Source of the DNA: Lentzea albidocapillata
Lineage (GTDB): Bacteria > Actinomycetota > Actinomycetes > Mycobacteriales > Pseudonocardiaceae
DNA: 64,000 nt
Assembly: GCF_000719115.1 (NCBI RefSeq)
Contig: NZ_JOEA01000006.1
Coordinates: 62,001-126,000 of the forward strand
Direction of reading: 5' to 3'
Part shown: positions 58,011 to 64,000 of the stretch, one piece after another
Numbering within the stretch: position 1 is the stretch's first letter
Layout: every line of letters starts with the position of its first letter
Position numbers and translations under genes: made by a program
Notes under the pieces: generated by a model
The model's input: only the letters and a program-made list of their open reading frames with translations
Databases searched by the model: none
Told to the model about the DNA's origin: nothing

Positions 58011-59317
58011 GAGGACGCCACCACCCGAAGCTCGGCCACGCGGTGCTTGTCCATCCGCATGACGGTCACCCTCCACCCGTCGACGCGAATCTCGTCGCCG
58101 ACGTCCGGAATCCGGCCGAGCCGCGCCAGCACCAGGCCGGCCAGCGTCTCGTAGTCGCCCTCGGGCATCTGGAACCCGGTCGCGTCGGCCACCTCGTCGT
58201 CGCGCAGCAGCCCGGACACGATCCAGCTGTCCGAACCCAGCGACCGCACCGGTGCGGCCTCACCGCGGTCGTGCTCGTCGCGCACGTCGCCGACGATCTC
58301 CTCGATCACGTCCTCCAGCGTCACCATCCCGGCCGTGCCGCCGTACTCGTCGACGACCAGCGCCGTCTGCAGCCCGGAGGCCCGCAGCCGGTCCAGCAGG
58401 GCATCGCCCTCCAGCGACTCCGGCACTGAGTACACGGGCCGCGTCACCGCCGACAGCGGCGTGGACGTGCGCAGAGCGGCAGGCACCGCGAACGCCTGCT
58501 TCACGTGCACGATCCCGCTCACCTCGTCCAGGGAGCCGTTGTGCACGGGGAACCGGGAGAAACCGGTCTCCCGAGCCTTCAGCACGAGGTCCGCGACCGT
58601 CGCGTCGCCCCGCAACGCCTCGAGCCGCACGCGCGGCGTCATCAGCTCGCCGGCCGTCCGGTCACCGAAGCGCAGCGACCGGTCCAGCAGCACCGCGGTG
58701 CTCCGGTCCAGCGTGCCGTGCTCGGCCGACGTGCGCACCAGCGCGCCCAGCTCCTCGGGTGACCGCGCGGACGCCAGCTCCTCGACCGGCTCGACACCCA
58801 TGCGCCGCACCAGCCAGTTCGCAGAGTTGTTCATCCAGCTGATCAGCCAGCGGAAGACCGTGGAGAACCCGGCCTGGAGGCCGACCACGCTCCGCGCCGT
58901 CTCCAGCGGCCTCGCGATCGCCAGGTTCTTGGGCACGAGCTCGCCGAACACCATCGACAACGCCGTGGCGATCGCCAGCGCCAGGGCCAGCGACACACCG
59001 TCGGCCACGGTCGCGGACGCGCCGAGCGCCGTGAGTCCGGGCTCGATCAGGTTCGCGATCGCGGGCTCCGCGATGTAACCGGTGATCAGCGTGGTCAGCG
59101 TGATGGCGAGCTGTGCGCCGGAGAGCTGGAACGAGAGAGTGCGATGCGCACGGTCGATGGTGTGCGCCTTGGCGTCGCCCACCTCGGCCACGTGACGTTC
59201 GACGGTGCTTCGTTCCAGCGCGGTCAGCGAGAACTCCGCCGCCACCGCGATGAAGGTGCCCGCGGTCAGTGCCACGACGGCGACCAGACCGAGCACGCTC
59301 AGAAGTATTCCGGTCAC
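58007..59317 (-). CDS. DUF21-CBS-CorC membrane protein (HlyC/CorC family)
   Basis: The protein has 436 residues from GTG 59317 with GGAG upstream. Domain order is DUF21 transmembrane region (VALTAGTFIAVAAEFSLTAL, LSMVFGELVPKNLAIARPLE), two CBS repeats (GELMTPRVRLEALRGDATVA, LVVDEYGGTAGMVTLEDVIE, EIVGDVRDEHD) and a C-terminal CorC/HlyC transporter-associated domain (GFQMPEGDYETLAGLVLARL, GWRVTVMRMDKHRVAELRVV). It matches the full-length actinobacterial family and probably transports divalent cations together with the shorter paralogue downstream. Confidence 0.95.
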   Translation of the reverse strand: MTGILLSVLGLVAVVALTAGTFIAVAAEFSLTALERSTVERHVAEVGDAKAHTIDRAHRTLSFQLSGAQLAITLTTLITGYIAEPAIANLIEPGLTALGASATVADGVSLALALAIATALSMVFGELVPKNLAIARPLETARSVVGLQAGFSTVFRWLISWMNNSANWLVRRMGVEPVEELASARSPEELGALVRTSAEHGTLDRSTAVLLDRSLRFGDRTAGELMTPRVRLEALRGDATVADLVLKARETGFSRFPVHNGSLDEVSGIVHVKQAFAVPAALRTSTPLSAVTRPVYSVPESLEGDALLDRLRASGLQTALVVDEYGGTAGMVTLEDVIEEIVGDVRDEHDRGEAAPVRSLGSDSWIVSGLLRDDEVADATGFQMPEGDYETLAGLVLARLGRIPDVGDEIRVDGWRVTVMRMDKHRVAELRVVASS

Positions 59318-59425
59318 CTACGCGCTCCAAGCGAGCGGATGACCGGGTTGGTATGCCAGCCAGGGCCAGACCCCATGGGGACGGCTCAACTCCTCATGAC
59401 TAAGTACGTGAACAGCCAGATGAGT

Positions 59426-60442
59426 CTAATTGTGAGCAGTGGAGGCCCTGAGCACCACCTCACCCGCCACCCGGACGGTGCGTGCCTCGTCACCCCCGGC
59501 GTCCAGCACGAGACCTGCGGCGATCTCGCCCATCTCCTCCAGCGGGAGTCGCACCGTGGACAGCGCCGGAACCGTGTCGCGCAGCGTCGGGATGTCGTCG
59601 AACCCGGCGATCGAGATGTCCTCCGGAATGCGCACGCCACGTTCGCGCAGCGCGGCCATGGCCCCCATCGCCATGACGTCCGTCACGGCGAACACGCAGG
59701 TGGAACGCGACTTCGACGCCAGCAGCTCCATCGCCGCGGCGTACCCGCCGTCACGGGTGAAGGCGCCGTTGATCACCACGGGCGGCGCGATCCCGACGTC
59801 GGCGAGACCCGCCTTGAACCCCGCGAGCCGGTCGCGGGCCACCACGAGTTCGGAAGGACCACCCAATACGGCGAACTTCCTGTGGCCGAGCTCGGCCAGC
59901 GCACGGGCCAGGGCGCGACCACCCGCGCGGTTGCCCGGAACGACCGTGTCGGTGCCGAGCTTCGCCTGCGACACGCACGCGACACGCCCGCCCTGCTCGC
60001 TGAACGCGTCGATCTCGGCCGCCAGCCGGGACTGCGCGGCGCGGTCCGTGGTGCGGGATCCGGCCAGCACCACCGCACGGGCCCGATGCGCACGCAAGGT
60101 AGAGAGCAGCTCCGCCTCACGCTCGGGACGGCGCCCGGTCGTGCCGAGGACGACCGAGAGCCCGGCGGCCTCGGCCACCCGCGTCACCCCCGCCGCGATG
60201 CAGGAGAAGTACGGGTCGGTGATGTCGTGGACCACCAGCCCGACCAGCGAGCTGGAGTTGCGGGCCAGCGCCTGCGCGGACGCGTTCGCCACGTAGCCGA
60301 GCTCCTCCGCGGTGCGCAGGACGCGTTCGCTCAGGTCCTCGCTCACCTGCCGCGTGCTGCCGTTGAGCACGCGAGAAGCGGTCGCCAACGACACACCCGC
60401 CTGCTTCGCCACCTCGGCGAGCGTCACCTGTCGGGCGGACAC
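59426..60442 (-). CDS. LacI-family transcriptional regulator
   Basis: The protein has 338 residues from GTG 60442, chosen because GGAGG lies 5 nt upstream and would be inside the gene if the TTG at 60457 were used. The DNA-binding part reads VTLAEVAKQAGVSLATASRV, LNGSTRQVSEDLSERVLRTA and EELGYVANASAQALARNSSS. The sugar-binding fold follows (LVGLVVHDITDPYFSCIAAG, ISIAGFDDIPTLRDTVPALS). It is divergent from a Gfo/Idh/MocA oxidoreductase gene, with a LacI-type palindrome GGAAAGCGCTTTCC in between. It probably represses sugar or inositol-type catabolism. Confidence 0.94.
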   Translation of the reverse strand: MSARQVTLAEVAKQAGVSLATASRVLNGSTRQVSEDLSERVLRTAEELGYVANASAQALARNSSSLVGLVVHDITDPYFSCIAAGVTRVAEAAGLSVVLGTTGRRPEREAELLSTLRAHRARAVVLAGSRTTDRAAQSRLAAEIDAFSEQGGRVACVSQAKLGTDTVVPGNRAGGRALARALAELGHRKFAVLGGPSELVVARDRLAGFKAGLADVGIAPPVVINGAFTRDGGYAAAMELLASKSRSTCVFAVTDVMAMGAMAALRERGVRIPEDISIAGFDDIPTLRDTVPALSTVRLPLEEMGEIAAGLVLDAGGDEARTVRVAGEVVLRASTAHN

Positions 60443-60494
60443 GACCACCTCCGTCAAACCTGCTTGTGAGCGCTGAGACTAACTCGCGAGGAGG

Positions 60495-60542
60495 TTGACG
60501 TCCGTCAAGCGCCGCGATTAGCGTGGCGGGAAAGCGCTTTCC
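60495..60542 (+). promoter_or_regulatory. Promoter region with LacI-type operator GGAAAGCGCTTTCC
   Basis: GGAAAGCGCTTTCC (60529-60542) is a perfect 14-bp palindrome with the central CG typical of LacI-family operators. TTGACG-TC-CGTCAA (60495-60508) is a second inverted repeat whose left half may serve as the -35. Both lie between the LacI and oxidoreductase genes. Confidence 0.65.
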
Positions 60543-60565
60543 GGCGCTGCTGTCAGGGAGGTGCG

Positions 60566-61708
60566 ATGGCGGAACGGAGCATTGGCGTGGCGGTCAACGG
60601 CGTCACCGGGCGGATGGGATACCGCCAGCACCTGGTCCGTTCGCTGCTGCCGTTGCGCGAGGAGGGCGTGCGGTTGCGGGACGGGACCGTCCTGAAGGTG
60701 GAACCGGTCCTCGTGGGCCGCAACGCCGACAAGCTCAAGGAGATCGCCGAGCGCCACGACCTCGCGCGCTGGACGACGGACCTCGACGGGGCGCTCGCCG
60801 ACCCGTCGGTCGAGATCTACTTCGACTCGCAGGTCACGTCGAAGCACGTCGAGTCGATCACCAAGGCGATCGAGGCCGGCAAGCACGTCTACACCGAGAA
60901 GCCGGTCAGCGAGACGGTCGAGGAAGCGCTGGGGCTCGCGCGGCTGGCCGAGACAAAGGGTGCGAAGCACGGTGTGGTGGCGGACAAGCTGTACCTGCCG
61001 GGCATCCGCAAGCTCAAGCGGCTGATCGACGGTGGCTTCTTCGGCCGGATCCTCAGCGTGCGCGGCGAGTTCGGGTACTGGGTCTTCGAAGGCGACTGGC
61101 AGTCCGCGCAGCGCCCGAGCTGGAACTACCGGGCGGAGGACGGCGGCGGCATCGTCTCGGACATGTTCTGCCACTGGAGCTACCTGCTGCACGACCTGTT
61201 CGGCCGGGTCGACGCCGTCACCGCGAAGGCCGTGACGCACATTCCAACCCGGTGGGACGAGCAGGACAACGCCTACGAGGCGACCGCGGACGACGCCGCG
61301 TACGGGATCTTCGAGATCGCCGGCGGCGTCATCGCCCAGATCAACTCGTCCTGGTGCGTGCGGGTGCGCCGCGACGAGCTCGTCGAGTTCCAAGTGGACG
61401 GCACCGAGGGGAGTGCGGTCGCGGGGCTGCGCGAGTGCTTCGTGCAGCCCCGCGCCGTCACGCCGAAACCCGTGTGGAACCCGGATCTGCCGGTCACGCA
61501 CCCGTTCCGCGACCAGTGGCAGCAGGTGCCGGACAACGAGGAGTTCGACAACGGCTTCAAGGTGCAGTGGGCGGAGTTCCTGCGCCACGTCTACGAGGGC
61601 GCGCCGTTCCCGCACGACTTCCGCGCCGGGGCACGGGGCGTCGCGCTGGCGGCGGCCGGCCTGCAGTCCTCTTCGGAGGGTCGCCGGGTGGAGATCGCCG
61701 ATGTCTGA
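60566..61708 (+). CDS. Gfo/Idh/MocA-family oxidoreductase
   Basis: The protein has 380 residues; ATG 60566 follows AGGGAGGTGCG. The Rossmann N-terminus opens IGVAVNGVTGRMGYRQHLVR and contains EKPVSE (KHVYTEKPVSETVEEALGLA), the family's catalytic lysine block. The C-terminal sheet has VRGEFGYWVFEGDWQSAQRP, GGGIVSDMFCHWSYLLHDLF and INSSWCVRVRRDELVEFQVD. It would oxidise or reduce a sugar, inositol or sugar-lactone with NAD(P). It is regulated by the divergent LacI protein. Usual partner genes of such operons (an isomerase or aldolase) are not present downstream. Confidence 0.9.
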   Translation: MAERSIGVAVNGVTGRMGYRQHLVRSLLPLREEGVRLRDGTVLKVEPVLVGRNADKLKEIAERHDLARWTTDLDGALADPSVEIYFDSQVTSKHVESITKAIEAGKHVYTEKPVSETVEEALGLARLAETKGAKHGVVADKLYLPGIRKLKRLIDGGFFGRILSVRGEFGYWVFEGDWQSAQRPSWNYRAEDGGGIVSDMFCHWSYLLHDLFGRVDAVTAKAVTHIPTRWDEQDNAYEATADDAAYGIFEIAGGVIAQINSSWCVRVRRDELVEFQVDGTEGSAVAGLRECFVQPRAVTPKPVWNPDLPVTHPFRDQWQQVPDNEEFDNGFKVQWAEFLRHVYEGAPFPHDFRAGARGVALAAAGLQSSSEGRRVEIADV

Positions 61709-61860
61709 CACGCGGGGACCACGACGTTGTGGAACCGGCGGTCTGACTCCGGCGCGGGGAAGCCGGTCGTCGACGGCGGCGACGACCGACCCCGGCGTTG
61801 CTGTCTGTATATCCGAAAACCAGTGCCGGTTGCTCGATGTTTCAGGCAAATCTCAGGAAA

Positions 61861-62904
61861 TCAGCCACCGTTGAAGAACCTGTAAACCTTTGCGCGGTGC
61901 TTCGGGCGCGTGGTCGTGATCTTGATGACCGCGTCGAACATCGACCGTCCGAGCTCCGCGCGGGCCGCGACGGCCGGGTGCGTGGCGCTGAAGTCCTCGT
62001 CGTTCACGGCCTTGTCGCCGGAGAACTCACCGGACGCGAAGATCGAGTAGATCAGGATCGCCCGGTTGTCCGCGCTGAACATGATCCCGGCCTCGTTGCG
62101 GCCGTCGGAGAACCAACCGGCCTTCGTGGCGACGCGCAGGCGCTCGTTCGTCGTGAGGTTGAGCCGCACGCCGTCGGTGAAGCTGGCCGTGGCGCGCAGG
62201 ATGTTCAGCAGGTACGCGGTGGACGCGGCCGAGAGCAGCTGACCATCGACCAGCTTCTGCAGCAACGTGTGCGTCTCGCGCGCCGTCGTGGTGCCGAGGA
62301 AGAACCGGTTCGGGTTCGCGACCGGGACGACCTGGGTGTGCACGAAGCCCTTGGACCGCAGGATCTCGTTGAGCTCCAGCGCCGGCACGACCAGCCCGCA
62401 CAGGCGGACCGCGGTGTTGTCCGACACGGTCAGCAGGTTCGCGAGCGCGTGGCCGACCGTGACCTCGCTCGGGTACGCGCCGTCGAGCGCGAAGATGCCG
62501 TCGGTGTCCTGGATGACGATCGCGGACGACACCGTGACCGTCTGGTCGAGCTTGATCAGCCCGCGGTCCACCTTGTCCAGCACAGCGACGGCGACGGCGA
62601 TCTTGTTGACGCTGTAGGCCTCGACGACCGTGTCCGCGTTCTCGTCGACGGCGGGCTTCGTCGCCCCGTCGAGGTCGGCGACCGTGATCAGCGACGACCA
62701 GCTGCCCCGGGCCTTGCGGGTCTGCCGCCGGTAGATCTGGGCCACGCGCTTGCGCGACCGGTCGGCCGTCGCCGGGGAGCGTTCGATCTCTGCCTCCGCG
62801 TCTTCCTGCGCTTGCGCTGCGCCGTTGGAGCCGAGCACGGCCGTCGCGGCCGCGACGGTTCCCAGCCCGAACACGGACCTGCGGTTCAAAGTCATGCGCG
62901 ACAT
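61861..62904 (-). CDS. Tat-exported serine hydrolase of the class A beta-lactamase fold
   Basis: The protein has 347 residues from ATG 62904 (or ATG 62895). A twin-arginine signal lies at residues 7-32 (NRRSVFGLGTVAAATAVLGS). The penicillin-recognising motifs are present in variant form: SVNK at 98-101 (SxxK), SDN in TVSDNTAVRLCG, and KAG in VATKAGWFSDG in place of KTG. An ExxLN-like ALELNEILR follows the SDN. It could be a true beta-lactamase or a peptidoglycan-related hydrolase. The KAG change makes the activity uncertain. It is a single gene, divergent from an SDR gene. Confidence 0.85.
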   Translation of the reverse strand: MSRMTLNRRSVFGLGTVAAATAVLGSNGAAQAQEDAEAEIERSPATADRSRKRVAQIYRRQTRKARGSWSSLITVADLDGATKPAVDENADTVVEAYSVNKIAVAVAVLDKVDRGLIKLDQTVTVSSAIVIQDTDGIFALDGAYPSEVTVGHALANLLTVSDNTAVRLCGLVVPALELNEILRSKGFVHTQVVPVANPNRFFLGTTTARETHTLLQKLVDGQLLSAASTAYLLNILRATASFTDGVRLNLTTNERLRVATKAGWFSDGRNEAGIMFSADNRAILIYSIFASGEFSGDKAVNDEDFSATHPAVAARAELGRSMFDAVIKITTTRPKHRAKVYRFFNGG

Positions 62905-62948
62905 CAAAACAGGCGGCACTGACGTTTCTCTGACTAGGGTTCCGGATC

Positions 62949-63629
62949 ATGGAAAACGTCTTCGTGGTGACCGGTGCTTCCCGCGGAATCGGGGCGGCGA
63001 CCGCGTCCCTGGCCGCCCAGGCGGGGTATCGCGTGGTCAGGGCCTCGCGTTCGGCCGAAGAATCCGTCGGTGATCGCGGCTGGGACGCCCGATGCGACGT
63101 TTCTTCCTGGGATTCCGTGCAGGATCTCATGTCACGAGTGGAGTCCCGCTGGGGCCGGATCGACGTCGTCTTCGCCAACGCGGGCGTTTCGGTGGACACG
63201 TCGTTCATCTCTTCGGCGGGCGCCGAGCCTTCCGAGTGGACCGACATGGTCGTCACGAACGTCTGCGGACCGGCCTTCACGGCCCGTGCCGCGATGCCCG
63301 CGCTGATCCGCACCGGCGGCCACCTGGTGATGACCGGGTCCGCGGCCGGCCGCGGCGTCCGCCCCGGCAACCTGTACTCGGCGACGAAGTGGGCGATCAC
63401 CGGCCTGGCACAGGCGATCCGAGCCGAAGCCGTGGGCACCGGCGTCAGGGTGACGGTGGTGCAGCCGGGACTCGTCGACACCGACGCCATTCCGGCGTCG
63501 CGGGCGGATGACCCGAAGCTGGCACCGGAAGACGTGGGCAGGGCGGTGCTCTACGCCGTGTCCCAGCCATCCACTGTGGACGTGAACGAGATCCTGCTGC
63601 GGCCGACCGGACAGGCCGCGCATCGCTGA
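62949..63629 (+). CDS. Short-chain dehydrogenase/reductase
   Basis: The protein has 226 residues from ATG 62949. Motifs are VFVVTGASRGIGAATASLAA (TGxxxGIG), VFANAGVSVD (NAG), VMTGSAAGRG (Ser) and YSATKWAITGLAQAIRAE (YxxxK). The C-terminus is VQPGLVDTDAIPAS. The substrate is unknown. It is divergent from the beta-lactamase-like gene (44 bp between starts) and converges on the MarR gene. Confidence 0.93.
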   Translation: MENVFVVTGASRGIGAATASLAAQAGYRVVRASRSAEESVGDRGWDARCDVSSWDSVQDLMSRVESRWGRIDVVFANAGVSVDTSFISSAGAEPSEWTDMVVTNVCGPAFTARAAMPALIRTGGHLVMTGSAAGRGVRPGNLYSATKWAITGLAQAIRAEAVGTGVRVTVVQPGLVDTDAIPASRADDPKLAPEDVGRAVLYAVSQPSTVDVNEILLRPTGQAAHR

Positions 63630-63647
63630 GGGAGAACTACGAGTTCG

Positions 63648-64000
63648 TCACTTCTCGTTGAGCACGTCCGAACATCGCTGCAGGAGTGCGCGCAGCTGTG
63701 CGCGCTCCTCCTCGGTGAACGCGTCCGCCAGCCTCTGCTCCACCGCCACGGCGGCCCTGTCCGCCTGGTGGAACCTCGCCTGCCCCGCCTCGGTCAGCCG
63801 GTTCTCCAGGACGTTGCGCTGCCAATGGTGGGACGTGCGCTCCACGAGACCCAGCGCGACCAGGTTCTGCAGGATGGTCGTCATCGTCTGAGGTGTGGTC
63901 AGGCACAACCGCGCGAGCGTCGCCGCGGGCGCACCGGGGTGCTCGCTCAGGGCCAGTAGCGCCGAGTACTGAGGCACGGTCAGCCCCGCGGGCTTCACGG
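63648..64000 (-). CDS. MarR-family regulator (N-terminus outside window)
   Basis: The visible part has about 117 residues and runs off the window edge. The winged helix reads LTVPQYSALLALSEHPGAPA, ATLARLCLTTPQTMTTILQN and LVALGLVERTSHHWQRNVLE with RLTEAGQARFHQADRAAVAV. This is a clear MarR fold. The usual first helix is missing, so the real start lies beyond 64000. It converges on the SDR gene. Confidence 0.88.
   Translation of the reverse strand, partial: VKPAGLTVPQYSALLALSEHPGAPAATLARLCLTTPQTMTTILQNLVALGLVERTSHHWQRNVLENRLTEAGQARFHQADRAAVAVEQRLADAFTEEERAQLRALLQRCSDVLNEK

Noticed and set aside
61700..61874. Short frame starting ATG inside the end of the Gfo/Idh gene and running into the beta-lactamase-like gene
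   Set aside because: It could be the remnant of a downstream operon gene, but its translation shows no known fold and it overlaps the end of the convergent gene.
1..64000. CRISPR arrays, insertion sequences, prophage or integrase genes
   Set aside because: No direct-repeat array, transposase motif, inverted-repeat-bounded element or att-like repeat at the tRNA-Glu gene was seen.

Overview
The window comes from a high-GC Gram-positive actinomycete. Supporting signs are WhiB, GarA, a SigF/RsbW stress module, ECF sigma/zinc anti-sigma pairs, frequent GTG and TTG starts, and many 4-bp ATGA/GTGA gene overlaps. The order of genes at 40.4-48.4 kb (CDP-alcohol phosphatidyltransferase, gcvH, garA, MerR, DUF151, MerR, gcvP) matches the conserved mycobacterial Rv1822-Rv1832 neighbourhood. 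The overall protein style suggests Pseudonocardiales (Lentzea/Saccharothrix-like); that placement is inference. I see no transposase, phage gene, rRNA or CRISPR array. One tRNA gene (Glu, CUC) and one tandem glycine riboswitch are present.

Layout. 0-7 kb: an operon of a secreted metallophosphoesterase, an MFS transporter and a beta-propeller-like secreted protein; a radical-SAM-like fragment; a PHP/HhH protein; a secreted tripeptidyl aminopeptidase. 7.2-10.6 kb: a compact accessory locus in which an XRE/TPR regulator faces an operon of a 50-aa Cys-rich membrane peptide, a 134-aa protein of unknown function, a glycine-rich-domain-type protein with a four-Cys tail, and a phosphotransferase. 10.6-24.9 kb: a MASE1 membrane protein; a molybdopterin oxidoreductase plus acyl-CoA synthetase operon; LacI and TetR regulators with a divergent hydrolase; a GntR/DHDPS/IlvD sugar-acid operon; and an ECF sigma/anti-sigma pair with a zinc-less anti-sigma paralogue nearby. 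25-32.8 kb: a quinone oxidoreductase, then an operon (SSS transporter, ureohydrolase, TPP decarboxylase, aldehyde dehydrogenase) divergent from a PucR regulator. This operon fits breakdown of 2-ketoarginine/guanidinobutyrate to GABA and urea.

32.9-40.4 kb: tRNA-Glu, a DUF574 methyltransferase, a DUF4383 membrane protein, an M50 peptidase, an ArgS of the gamma-proteobacterial sequence type, a WhiB3/WhiD-type protein, and a SigF stress module with RsbW, an RsbW-STAS fusion and a STAS antagonist. Four promoters of the form GTKTNN-N14/15-GGGTA link whiB, rsbW-sigF, the STAS gene and the DUF4383 gene into one likely SigF regulon. 40.4-48.6 kb: the conserved GarA/glycine cleavage block. 48.6-64 kb: single-gene metabolic and regulatory units (methyltransferases, a WYL regulator, aldo/keto reductase, VWA protein, HxlR/SDR pair, two DUF21-CBS membrane proteins, LacI/oxidoreductase pair, a Tat-exported class A beta-lactamase-like protein, SDR, MarR). 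Several divergent pairs carry clear palindromic operators.

All coordinates and motifs were read by eye from the sequence. Family names rest on motif recognition, with no database search.
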